Source: Nocardioidaceae bacterium
Lineage (GTDB): Bacteria; Actinomycetota; Actinomycetes; Propionibacteriales; Nocardioidaceae
DNA: 11,295 bases
Assembly: GCA_013698435.1 (NCBI GenBank)
Contig: JACCVA010000321.1
Coordinates: forward strand, 1 to 11,295
Direction: 5' to 3'
Shown: positions 1 through 6,960 of the stretch, in pieces
How positions within the stretch are numbered: position 1 is the first letter of the stretch
Layout of the letters: each line of letters opens with the position of its first letter
Made by a program: the position numbers and the translations under genes
Notes under the pieces: model-generated
The model's database searches: none
Seen by the model: only the letters and a program-made list of their open reading frames with translations
Told to the model about the DNA's origin: nothing

Positions 1-167
1 CCGTCGTCGGCATGGACGTCGTGGAAGTGTCGCCGCCGTACGACCACGCCGAGATCACGTCCTTCTTGGCCAACCGCGTCGTGCTGGAGGCATTGTCGGG
101 GATGGCGGTGCGAAAACGCGGCGGCCTCGACCACGACCCGGCGGGTCCGCTACTGCACGGCCGGTGA
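1..167 (+). CDS. speB: Agmatinase-like ureohydrolase, C-terminal end (partial)
   Basis: An open frame enters the window from the left (first full codon at 3) and ends at TGA 165-167. It encodes about 54 residues containing GMDVVEVSPPYDHAEIT, the late strand and helix of the arginase/agmatinase fold as seen in actinobacterial agmatinases. That family hydrolyses agmatine to putrescine and urea with a binuclear manganese centre. The metal-binding Asp/His motifs lie upstream, outside the window, so the exact substrate (agmatine or another guanidino compound) cannot be settled here. The tail ends in a short polar stretch (GPLLHGR). A palindromic repeat begins 8 bases after the stop codon. The downstream aldehyde dehydrogenase and aminotransferase fit a role in polyamine catabolism, which is an inference from context. 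Confidence 0.75.
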   Translation, partial: VVGMDVVEVSPPYDHAEITSFLANRVVLEALSGMAVRKRGGLDHDPAGPLLHGR

Positions 168-174
168 CCCCAGA

Positions 175-230
175 CCGACTTGTCAGCACGGCTTCAGCGC
201 GCGGGTGTCCACTGGACCCTGACAAGTCGG
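175..230. repeat. Palindromic intergenic element, copy 1
   Basis: Two perfectly complementary 12-base arms, CCGACTTGTCAG at 175-186 and CTGACAAGTCGG at 219-230, enclose 32 bases that include a smaller palindrome, GTCCACTGGAC (208-218). Bases 204-230 are identical to 1574-1600 in copy 2. The element lies just after the agmatinase-like stop codon and could act as a stem-loop terminator, but no T-run follows it. The -35 box proposed for the MFS gene begins two bases after it. Confidence 0.8.
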
Positions 231-231
231 C

Positions 232-261
232 TCGACACGACGTCAGTTGCGTGCCTAGAGT
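232..261 (+). promoter_or_regulatory. Predicted leaderless promoter for the MFS gene
   Basis: A -35-like hexamer TCGACA (232-237; one mismatch to TTGACA) and a -10 hexamer TAGAGT (256-261; fits TANNNT) are separated by 18 bases. Transcription would be expected to begin about 7 bases after the -10 box, on the ATG at 268, giving a leaderless mRNA of a kind common in actinobacteria. The spacing is the main support. No transcript data are available. Confidence 0.45.
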
Positions 262-267
262 CGGGGC

Positions 268-1536
268 ATGCACTTTCCACGCGACCAGAGTTAGGTACGT
301 GCGCGCGGCTTCCGGCTGCGCTTCGTCGCCTACTACGCCTCGCGGGACCTGGTCCCGCTCTACAGCGTCTACTCCCTGCTGTTCAGGGACAACGGCGTCC
401 CTGTCGCTGAGCTGTCCAGCCTCTTCATCGTCTGGTCGTTGAGTTCCTTCCTCTTCGAGGTTCCGTCGGGTGCATGGGCCGACACCTGCAACCGTCGCAC
501 TCTCCTCGTGGCCAGTGCATTGGTGTACGCCGCCGGGTTCAGCAGCTGGATGGTGGCGCCGACGTATGCCGGTTTCGCGACCGGCTTCGTGTTCTGGGGT
601 CTCAGCAGCGCGATGATGTCGGGCACGTTCGAGTCGTTGCTTTACGACGAGCTCACGGAGGTCGAGGCAGCAAGCGAGTTCGCCGGCCTCCTCGGGCGGT
701 GCCAGGCGGTGGCATTGGTGGCCAACCTGGTGGCGTCGGTGGCGGCGGCGCCGCTGTTCGCGCTCGGAGGCTACCCACTGGTGGGGTGGACCAGCGTCGC
801 CATCGCGGGCGTACAGGCCCTGCTCGCGGCCACATTGCCCATCACGGGCCGACGGGGCACCGCCCCAGACGGCAAAGCCGACGACAACGAAGACGCCGTT
901 GACGCCGTCGCCCTTGCCGCGCTGGTCGCCAGCGCCGGCCTCCTCGCCCGGTATGTCGCCATGCTTCGCAGCGGCCTGCGCGAGGCTGCCACTGCGGTCG
1001 ACGTCCGGCGGATGGTTGTCGTCTCGTCGGTGCTGGTCGGTCTCACGGCGTATGACGAGTACTTCCCGCTGGTCGCCCGCGACCACGGCGTCGACACCAC
1101 ACAGATCGCCGTGCTGGTGGGCATCACCGTCGCCGGACAGGCCATCGGTACGGCGTTGGCGGGGCGGACAGCGACCATGACGCCGGCCATGATGGCGGTC
1201 GTGGTGGTGGGGGGCGGGGCGCTCATCTCCGGCGGGGCGCTGATCCAGCCCTGGGTCGGGTTCGTCGCGATCGGCGTCGGCTACGGGCTGCTGAACAACG
1301 CAATGATCATCAGCGAGGCTCGCCTGCAGGAGGCGATCACCGGACCGGCGCGGGCAACGGTGACGTCGGTGCACGGGTTGGCGACCGAGGTGGTCGCCGT
1401 GGCGGTGTACGCGACGTTCGCCGTCGCGGCCCAGCTGGCGTCCGTCGCGACACTGGTGGCCCTGCTGGGGCTTCCTGTCACGGCGGTCGCCGTCGGCGTA
1501 CGCCGCTGGATGCCTGCGGCCCGCCCCGACCGCTGA
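268..1536 (+). CDS. MFS transporter, 5' end interrupted by an in-frame TAG (possible pseudogene)
   Basis: A polytopic membrane protein of the major facilitator superfamily, probably an efflux pump of unknown substrate. Hydrophobic segments account for about 12 helices, and the loop after helix 2 carries a motif-A-like sequence, GAWADTCNRRTLL. A hydrophilic loop (GRRGTAPDGKADDNED) separates the two halves. The frame is open from 295 to TGA 1534-1536 (413 residues), and helix 1 (RLRFVAYYASRDLVPLYSVY) is encoded at about 313-372, so the first ordinary in-frame start, TTG 439, is too late because it would remove helix 1 and most of helix 2. The best start is ATG 268, placed for a leaderless promoter, but its frame meets TAG at 292-294 after eight codons (MHFPRDQS). 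With one sense codon there, the protein would be 422 residues. Alternatives are a recent nonsense mutation, readthrough, a leader peptide with reinitiation, a non-standard start such as CTG 316, or a sequencing error. The gene is flanked by the two palindromic repeats and converges on the dehydrogenase gene. Confidence 0.7.
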
Positions 1537-1542
1537 CGCCAA

Positions 1543-1602
1543 GACCGAGTTGTCAGGGTGGCTCCCGCGTGCAGGTGTCCACTGGACCCTGACAAGTCGG
1601 TC
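1543..1602. repeat. Palindromic intergenic element, copy 2 (possible bidirectional terminator)
   Basis: Arms of 17 bases with one mismatch lie at 1543-1559 (GACCGAGTTGTCAGGGT) and 1586-1602 (ACCCTGACAAGTCGGTC). The inner palindrome GTCCACTGGAC is at 1578-1588. Bases 1574-1600 are identical to 204-230 of copy 1. The element fills almost all of the 66-bp gap between the convergent MFS gene (ends 1536) and acyl-CoA dehydrogenase gene (stop codon at 1603-1605). That position suits a transcription stop in both directions, though there is no flanking T-tract. Confidence 0.8.
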
Positions 1603-2781
1603 TCAGCGGAAGGCGCTCTCGCCTGTCACGGCTTGGCCGATGATCAGCTGATGCACCTCGGACGTGCCTTCGTAGGTGAGCACCGACTCGAGGTTGTTCG
1701 CGTGCCGGATCACCGGGTACTCGAGCGTGATCCCGTTGGCACCGAGGATCGTGCGGCACTCCCGGGCGATCTTGAGTGCCTCACGGACGTTGTTGAGCTT
1801 GCCGAGACTGACCTGCTCGTTGCAGATCTTGCCGCCGTCCTTGAGCCGGCCGAGATGCAGCGCCAGCAGCATGCCCTTGCCGAGCTCGAGCGTCATGTCG
1901 GCGATCTTCGCCTGCGTCAGCTGGTACGAGGCCAGCGACTTCTCGAACACCTGTCTGCTCTGGGCGTACGCGATCGTCGTCTCCAGGCAGTCCCGGGCGG
2001 CACCGAGCGAGCCGAACACGATCCCGAAACGCGCCTCCGACAAGCAGGACAGCGGGCCACCCAGCCCCGTCGCCCCCGGAAGCATGGCCGACTCGGGGAG
2101 CCGGACGTCGTCGAGGACCAGCTCGCTGGTTACGGAGGCCCGCAGCGACATCTTCTGCGTGAGCTCCGGCGCCGAGAACCCGGAGGTGTCGGTCGGAACC
2201 ACGAAGCCGCAGATCCCGTCGTCGGTCTGCGCCCAGACGACCGCCACGTCGGCGATTGAGCCGTTGGTGATCCACATCTTGGTGCCGTTGAGCACCCAGT
2301 CGGAGCCGTCGCGCTTGGCCCGCGTGCGCATGCCGCCGGGATCGGAGCCGAAGTCCGGCTCGGTGAGGCCGAAGCAGCCGATCGCCTCGCCGGTCGCCAT
2401 CCGAGGCAGCCAGGTGTCCTTGTGCTCCAGGCTGCCGAAACGGTAGATCGCATACATGGCCAGTGACCCCTGCACCGACACCAGACTGCGGATGCCCGAG
2501 TCGGCGGCCTCGAGCTCCATGCAGGCGAGCCCGTACGCCGTCGCGCTGGTGCCTGCGCAGCCGTATCCGTCGAGGTGCATGCCGAGCAGACCCAACGACC
2601 CCAGCTCCTTGGCCAGCTCACGGGCCGGGAGCTGCGCGGCCTCGAACCACTGCGCAATGTCGGGACGGATCCTGTCGTCGCAGTAGCGGCGGACCGTGTC
2701 GCGGATCGCGCGCTCCTCGTCGTCGAGGAGCGCGTCGATGCCGAACAGGTCGAGCGGTGGCGTGGGTGCGGTGCGGGTCAC
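1603..2781 (-). CDS. gcdH: Glutaryl-CoA dehydrogenase-type acyl-CoA dehydrogenase
   Basis: A 392-residue cytoplasmic FAD enzyme. Glutaryl-CoA dehydrogenase oxidises and decarboxylates glutaryl-CoA to crotonyl-CoA, passing electrons to ETF, in lysine and C5 diamine breakdown. The sequence parallels human GCDH closely: GYGCAG and AYGL in the N-terminal helical domain, CFGLTEPDFGSDP (136-148) in the flavin-binding middle domain, IRHANNLE (358-365), and YEGTSEVH, whose E371 matches the catalytic glutamate. E91, R98 and S99 in ELEAADSGIRS align with the human residues that bind the glutaryl carboxylate, which favours glutaryl-CoA over a simple acyl-CoA. The start is GTG at 2781, preceded by AGGAG. 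The frame stays open upstream to 2901, but that extension (Ser/Thr/Ala-rich) lacks family similarity. The gene is divergent from the aldehyde dehydrogenase gene and convergent with the MFS gene. Confidence 0.88.
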   Translation of the reverse strand: MTRTAPTPPLDLFGIDALLDDEERAIRDTVRRYCDDRIRPDIAQWFEAAQLPARELAKELGSLGLLGMHLDGYGCAGTSATAYGLACMELEAADSGIRSLVSVQGSLAMYAIYRFGSLEHKDTWLPRMATGEAIGCFGLTEPDFGSDPGGMRTRAKRDGSDWVLNGTKMWITNGSIADVAVVWAQTDDGICGFVVPTDTSGFSAPELTQKMSLRASVTSELVLDDVRLPESAMLPGATGLGGPLSCLSEARFGIVFGSLGAARDCLETTIAYAQSRQVFEKSLASYQLTQAKIADMTLELGKGMLLALHLGRLKDGGKICNEQVSLGKLNNVREALKIARECRTILGANGITLEYPVIRHANNLESVLTYEGTSEVHQLIIGQAVTGESAFR

Positions 2782-2786
2782 GGTTG

Positions 2787-2791
2787 CTCCT
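2787..2791 (-). promoter_or_regulatory. Ribosome binding site fixing the gcdH start
   Basis: On the minus strand AGGAG lies 5 bases upstream of GTG 2781. This supports that start over the longer frame beginning at 2901. The protein then begins MTRTAPTPPLDLFGIDALL, which fits the usual beginning of the family. Confidence 0.7.
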
Positions 2792-3014
2792 GGGGGTCGA
2801 AAACTGGAGGCAGTGGCTTCCCAAGATAGGGCAGTGGTCGCTACGGGGATCGCGGCGAGGGTCCGAGACGACACTGCCGGGGTGATCGGGACAGATGGCA
2901 ACGAAATACGTTGGCGACGACGCCGTACGCTGGTGTATTCGGTGGCTCGCCACTAGTTTTACCTACGAAACAGCTTGCCCAACGCTTGCGACACAGACCA
3001 CCGAAGGGGCTTGA

Positions 3015-4448
3015 ATGACCACGCGAACACTGCAGAACCTCATCAACGGCGAGCACGTCGCCAGCGCTGACGGCGCCACCTCCACCCTGATCAACCCCTG
3101 CACCGAGGAGGAGTTCGCGCAGGCGGCAGTGTCGGGCACTGAAGATGTCGACCGCGCCATGACCGCGGCGGCCGCCGCGTATGAGACGTGGCGCGACTCG
3201 ACGCCGGCCGATCGTCAGCGGGCCATGCTCAAGCTGGCCGACGCGATGGAGGCACGCGCCGACGAGTTCGTGGCCGTCGAGAGCGAGAACACTGGGAAGC
3301 CGCTCGGCTTCACCAAGACGGAGGAGTTGCCGCCGGCGATCGACCAGGTGCGCTTCTTCGCCGGGGCAGCGCGGGTGCTCGAAGGCCGTTCGGCGGGTGA
3401 GTACCTGGCCGGGCACACCTCGTACGTCAGGCGTGAGCCGATCGGCGTCGTCGCTCAGGTGACCCCCTGGAACTACCCCCTCATGATGGCGATCTGGAAG
3501 GTTGCCCCGGCGCTGGCGGCCGGCAACACCCTCGTCATCAAGCCGTCCGACACCACACCGGCCTCCACGCTGCTCCTCGGCGAGATCGCCCAAGAGTTCT
3601 TCCCGCCGGGCGTGTTCAACGTCGTCACCGGCGACCGCGAGACCGGCAGGGCGCTCATCGAGCACCCCATCCCCCAGATGGTGTCGATCACCGGGTCGGT
3701 GCGGGCCGGCATGGAGGTCGCGAGGTCGGCGGCCGCCGACCTGAAGAAGACCCACCTCGAGCTCGGCGGCAAGGCGCCTGTGGTCGTCTTCGACGACGCC
3801 GACATAGAAGCCGCTGCCGAGGCCATCGCTGGGGCCGGCTACTTCAACGCCGGCCAGGACTGCACGGCAGCGACCCGGGTGCTGGCGGGACCCGGAGTGC
3901 ACGACGACTTCGTCTCCGCGCTCACCGAGCAGGCCAAGAACACCAAGACCGGCCAGCCCGACGACGACGACGTGCTCTACGGCCCGGTCAACAACGCCAA
4001 CCAGCTGGAGCGGGTCAGCGGCTTCATCGAGCGACTCCCGGACCACGCCGCGCTGCAGTCGGGTGGACACCGAGTCGGCGACCGGGGCTACTTCTTCGCC
4101 CCGACGGTGGTGTCGGGCCTGAACCAGGACGACGAGGCGGTTCAGGACGAGATCTTCGGCCCGGTCATCACCGTGCAGAAGTTCAGCGACGAGGAGGAGG
4201 CGCTGCGCTGGGCCAACGGCGTCAAGTACGGGCTCGCGAGCAGCGTCTTCACCAAGGACCACGGCCGGGCGATGCGGATGGCGCGTCGTCTCGACTTCGG
4301 TTGCGTCTGGATCAACACCCACATCCCGATCGTGGCGGAGATGCCGCACGGCGGCTTCAAGCACTCCGGCTACGGCAAGGACCTCTCCATGTACGGCCTC
4401 GAGGACTACACCCGCATTAAGCACGTGATGACGGACATCTCAGTGTGA
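3015..4448 (+). CDS. patD: Gamma-aminobutyraldehyde dehydrogenase-like aldehyde dehydrogenase
   Basis: A 477-residue NAD(P)-dependent aldehyde dehydrogenase, full length for the family. Visible active-site elements are the oxyanion-hole Asn153 in TPWNYP, Lys176 in IKPSD, the cofactor loop ITGSVRAG (225-232), general base Glu249 in LELGGK, nucleophile Cys283 in NAGQDCTAATR, and Glu379 with Phe381 in EIFGPV. The C-terminal SGYGKDLSMYGLEDYTRIKHVM region resembles PatD/YdcW-type aminobutyraldehyde dehydrogenases, which oxidise 4-aminobutanal from putrescine to GABA. 5-aminopentanal from cadaverine is a plausible second substrate. ATG 3015 follows GAAGGGG (3003-3009). The gene is divergent from gcdH across 233 bases. 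Family assignment is secure; the precise substrate is inferred from sequence and from the agmatinase and aminotransferase neighbours. Confidence 0.85.
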   Translation: MTTRTLQNLINGEHVASADGATSTLINPCTEEEFAQAAVSGTEDVDRAMTAAAAAYETWRDSTPADRQRAMLKLADAMEARADEFVAVESENTGKPLGFTKTEELPPAIDQVRFFAGAARVLEGRSAGEYLAGHTSYVRREPIGVVAQVTPWNYPLMMAIWKVAPALAAGNTLVIKPSDTTPASTLLLGEIAQEFFPPGVFNVVTGDRETGRALIEHPIPQMVSITGSVRAGMEVARSAAADLKKTHLELGGKAPVVVFDDADIEAAAEAIAGAGYFNAGQDCTAATRVLAGPGVHDDFVSALTEQAKNTKTGQPDDDDVLYGPVNNANQLERVSGFIERLPDHAALQSGGHRVGDRGYFFAPTVVSGLNQDDEAVQDEIFGPVITVQKFSDEEEALRWANGVKYGLASSVFTKDHGRAMRMARRLDFGCVWINTHIPIVAEMPHGGFKHSGYGKDLSMYGLEDYTRIKHVMTDISV

Positions 4449-4547
4449 GAGTGCCCCAGGCGGCGCCTCGCGGCGTTCTCGTCGCTCGCGATAGCCCGCT
4501 ATCGCTTCGCTCCTCGGCCTTGCGATGCATCCACCTGGAGCGCTCTC
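4447..4547. repeat. GC-rich palindromic repeat, copy A
   Basis: An imperfect long inverted repeat overlapping the last two bases of the aldehyde dehydrogenase stop codon. The outer arms, GAGAGTGCCCCAGG (4447-4460) and CCTGGAGCGCTCTC (4534-4547), pair at 12 of 14 positions. An inner hairpin has perfect 7-base arms, GCGATAG (4488-4494) and CTATCGC (4499-4505), around the loop CCCG. The 19 bases at 4454-4472 recur exactly at 4559-4577 in copy B. It may terminate the upstream transcript. No coding potential is apparent. Confidence 0.75.
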
Positions 4548-4558
4548 GCACGACATCA

Positions 4559-4626
4559 CCCCAGGCGGCGCCTCGCGACGTCCTCCCTCGCGACAGCCGC
4601 TAGCGCTGCGCTCCTCGGCCGCTCTC
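4559..4626. repeat. GC-rich palindromic repeat, copy B (shortened)
   Basis: A diverged second copy of the repeat at 4447-4547, in the same orientation and offset by 105 bases. It shares an exact 19-base block (4559-4577), then aligns with small gaps through the motif CGCTCCTCGGCC. It then lacks about 22 bases that in copy A hold TTGCGATGCAT and the right CCTGG, and rejoins at GCTCTC. Its core is an 8-base palindrome, CGCTAGCG (4598-4605). The remaining bases up to the next gene (4627-4695) show nothing recognisable. Confidence 0.7.
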
Positions 4627-4695
4627 ACCTAACACCACCCCGCGTCGCACGGCTCGCGGATGGCCGACGTGATGCCTGCGGCTCACTGATTCGTT

Positions 4696-4704
4696 GAAGG
4701 GAAG
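4696..4704 (+). promoter_or_regulatory. Ribosome binding site for the saccharopine dehydrogenase-like gene
   Basis: The purine-rich GAAGGGAAG ends 10 bases before ATG 4715. It overlaps the alternative TTG start at 4694 and so argues against that start. From ATG 4715 the protein begins directly with the nucleotide-binding strand (MRILLVGAGGVG). Confidence 0.65.
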
Positions 4705-4714
4705 TCACACGTTC

Positions 4715-5929
4715 ATGAGGATTTTGTTGGTCGGTGCCGGCGGGGTGGGCTCGGCGTTCGCAGCGATCGCCGCCCGGCGCCACTTCTTCGAGCACATCGT
4801 CATCAGCGACTACGACGAGACGCGCGCCCAGGTCGCGGCAGCCGTCGACGACCGCTTCAGTGCGGTGCGGGTCGACGCCTCCGACGCGGGGTCGGTCGAA
4901 GCGTTGGTGCACGAGCACTCGATCACCCACGTGATGAATGCCGTCGACCCGCGCTTCGTGATGCCGATCTTCGAGGGGGCGTACGCCGGCGGAGCCGACT
5001 ACCTCGACATGGCGATGAGCCTGTCGCGGCCGCACCCGGAGTCGCCGTACACGCTGCCCGGGGTCACGCTCGGCGAGGAGCAGTTCGCCGCAGCGCAGGA
5101 CTGGGAGAGCGCCGGCCGGCTGGCCCTCGTCGGTATCGGTGTGGAGCCCGGACTGTCCGACGTGCTCGCCCGGTACGCCGCCGACCACCTCTTCAGCGAG
5201 ATCGACGAGCTCGGCGTGCGCGACGGCGCGAGCCTCACAGTCGACGGCTACGACTTCGCTCCCTCTTTCTCCATCTGGACCACGATCGAGGAGTGCCTCA
5301 ACCCGCCCGTGGTGTGGGAGAAGGACGAGCAGAACCCAGACGGTGCGTGGCGCACGACGGAGCCGTTCAGCGAGCCGGAGGTGTTCGACTTCCCCGACGG
5401 GATCGGGCCGGTCGAGTGCGTCAACGTCGAGCACGAAGAAGTGCTCCTGATGCCGCGGTGGCTCGACGCCAAACGGGTCACGTTCAAGTACGGTCTCGGT
5501 GACGAGTTCATCGACGTGCTCAAGACCTTGCACAAGCTCGGGCTCGACCGGACCGAGCCGCTGCGGGTCGGCGGTGTGGACGTCAGCCCCCGTGACGTGG
5601 TTGCTGCCGCGTTGCCCGACCCGGCGACCATCGGCGACAAGATGCATGGCAAGACGTGTGCCGGAGTCCTGGTCACAGGCCGCGGCAAGGATGGCGAGCA
5701 GTTGTCGACGTACCTCTACCACGTCGTCGACAACGACTGGTCGATGCGCGAGTACGGCCACCAGTGCGTGGTGTGGCAGACCGCGGTCAACCCGGTCATC
5801 GCGCTGGAGCTGCTCGCCAGCGGCACCTGGTCCGGGGCCGGAGTTCTCGGTCCCGAGGCCTTCGACGCCGTGCCTTTCCTCGACCTGCTGACCGAGTACG
5901 GCTCTCCCTGGTCACGCCAGGACCGCTGA
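4715..5929 (+). CDS. Saccharopine dehydrogenase-family oxidoreductase, substrate unknown
   Basis: A 404-residue soluble protein with an N-terminal Rossmann fold. The GxGxxG motif is GAGGVG (7-12), and the second strand ends in ISDYDE (30-35); an acidic residue there usually favours NAD over NADP. DADYLD-like features typical of the family follow as GADYLDMA (93-100), and GIGVEPGLSDVLA lies near 140-152. The C-terminal half (about 165-390) matches the saccharopine dehydrogenase / lysine dehydrogenase / carboxynorspermidine dehydrogenase catalytic fold, with the segments WTTIEECLNPP and KRVTFKYGLGDEF. These families act on amino acids or polyamine adducts, which fits the neighbouring diamine genes, but I cannot choose among saccharopine, lysine and polyamine substrates. 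The next gene starts two bases after its stop codon, so the pair is probably co-transcribed. Confidence 0.75.
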   Translation: MRILLVGAGGVGSAFAAIAARRHFFEHIVISDYDETRAQVAAAVDDRFSAVRVDASDAGSVEALVHEHSITHVMNAVDPRFVMPIFEGAYAGGADYLDMAMSLSRPHPESPYTLPGVTLGEEQFAAAQDWESAGRLALVGIGVEPGLSDVLARYAADHLFSEIDELGVRDGASLTVDGYDFAPSFSIWTTIEECLNPPVVWEKDEQNPDGAWRTTEPFSEPEVFDFPDGIGPVECVNVEHEEVLLMPRWLDAKRVTFKYGLGDEFIDVLKTLHKLGLDRTEPLRVGGVDVSPRDVVAAALPDPATIGDKMHGKTCAGVLVTGRGKDGEQLSTYLYHVVDNDWSMREYGHQCVVWQTAVNPVIALELLASGTWSGAGVLGPEAFDAVPFLDLLTEYGSPWSRQDR

Positions 5930-5931
5930 CC

Positions 5932-6960
5932 GTGAGTGCACCCCGCCCACTGTCCCTGCTCGACTTCGTCGACATCCCGCACGGACTGACGGCGTCGGAA
6001 GCGATGGCGCGGACCGTGCGAACCGCGCAGGCGGCAGACCGGCTCGGCTATCACCGGTACTGGATCTCCGAGCACCACAGCTTCGTCGGTCTGGCGAGCA
6101 GCTCCCCGGAGATCCTGATCAGCCACATCGCCGGCGCGACGTCGGCGATCAGGGTCGGTGCGGCAGGGATCATGCTGCCGAACCATGCGCCGCTGAAGGT
6201 AGCCGAGTGGTTCCGCACGCTGGAGATGCTGCACCCGGGCCGGATCGACCTCGGGCTGGGACGGGCGCCGGGCACCGACCAGGTCACGGCGTTCGCGTTG
6301 CGGCACTCCCGGGACGCGACCGGCGTCCCCGACTTCCCGCAACAGGCCGCCGAGCTGATCGCGTTCCTGACCGACAGCTGGCCGGCGGACCACCCGTTCG
6401 CCAAGGTCGTGGCGACTCCCGTCGTCGACACACAGCCCGAGCTGCTGATGCTGGGCTCCAGTGGCTGGGGTTCGGCGTTCGCAGCGGCCAACGGTATGAC
6501 GTCGGTGTTCGCCCACCACATGAGTCCAGACCTCGCGGTGGACGCGCTGCGTGCCTACCGGCGCGACTTCCAGCCGTCGGAGCTCGGGTCGACGCCGCGG
6601 GTCATCGTCTCAGCGCTGGCGCTCGCGACGCACGACCCTGACGTCGCCGAGGACTTCCGGGCCGGCTGGGCGCTGTCGATGCGCAACATCCGACGTGGCG
6701 ACACGACGCGACCGACGGTCCAGGACATCCGCGCCTTCCGCTTGTCCGCCGAGTACGCCGGCATCGCCGCGGGACTGGCCGGCCGCGCCTTCGCGGGCGA
6801 CCCCGCGACGGTGGCGCAGCAGCTCGCATCCCTCGCCGATGCGGCAGACGCGGACGAGATCACCGTCGTGGCCCCCACGCCCGACCACGAGGCGAAGCTC
6901 GCCAGCCTCGAGCTGCTGGCTAAGGAGTGGGGGCTGGTGAGCCGTCGAGTGCGGCCGTGA
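5932..6960 (+). CDS. LLM-class flavin-dependent oxidoreductase (YhbW-like group)
   Basis: A 342-residue luciferase-like monooxygenase family protein, expected to be a TIM-barrel enzyme using FMN or F420. Family hallmarks are LSLLDFVDIPHG (8-19), LGYHRYWISEHH (39-50), IRVGAAGIMLPNHAPLKVAE (73-92) and HPGRIDLGLGRAPGTD (101-116), the pattern of the 'luciferase family oxidoreductase, group 1' proteins such as E. coli YhbW, whose physiological substrates are mostly unknown. GTG 5932 was chosen because it lies 2 bases after the upstream stop codon and gives the normal family N-terminus. The frame continues upstream to 5656 only as a shadow of the preceding gene. AGGA-like bases lie about 9 bases upstream. 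The last 41 bases overlap the convergent aminotransferase gene. Confidence 0.85.
   Translation: MSAPRPLSLLDFVDIPHGLTASEAMARTVRTAQAADRLGYHRYWISEHHSFVGLASSSPEILISHIAGATSAIRVGAAGIMLPNHAPLKVAEWFRTLEMLHPGRIDLGLGRAPGTDQVTAFALRHSRDATGVPDFPQQAAELIAFLTDSWPADHPFAKVVATPVVDTQPELLMLGSSGWGSAFAAANGMTSVFAHHMSPDLAVDALRAYRRDFQPSELGSTPRVIVSALALATHDPDVAEDFRAGWALSMRNIRRGDTTRPTVQDIRAFRLSAEYAGIAAGLAGRAFAGDPATVAQQLASLADAADADEITVVAPTPDHEAKLASLELLAKEWGLVSRRVRP

Noticed and set aside
439..1536. TTG 439 as the start of the MFS gene
   Set aside because: It would remove helix 1 and most of helix 2, which are clearly encoded upstream in the same frame from 295.
55..1542. A 495-codon minus-strand open frame across the MFS gene
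   Set aside because: Arg/His/Asp/Gly-rich translation without domains, typical of the antisense of a high-GC gene; the plus strand encodes a clear 12-helix transporter.
171..1606. MFS gene as a mobile cassette bounded by terminal repeats
   Set aside because: No transposase or integrase and no target-site duplication seen; the repeats are in direct orientation at gene 3' ends and the base composition matches the neighbours.
2782..2901. 40-residue N-terminal extension of the glutaryl-CoA dehydrogenase
   Set aside because: No family similarity, whereas GTG 2781 has a well-spaced AGGAG.
2782..3014. Operator or promoter in the gcdH/aldehyde dehydrogenase divergent gap
   Set aside because: TAGTTT (2954-2959, plus) and TATCTT (2828-2823, minus) fit TANNNT, but neither has a convincing -35 box and I found no strong inverted repeat.
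2841..4424. A 527-codon minus-strand open frame opposite the aldehyde dehydrogenase gene
   Set aside because: Low-complexity antisense translation; the plus-strand gene has every catalytic motif.
4440..4628. A small 62-codon minus-strand frame with an internal amino acid repeat (REAPPG)
   Set aside because: The repeated peptide is explained by the two copies of the palindromic DNA repeat; no ribosome binding site or family is evident.
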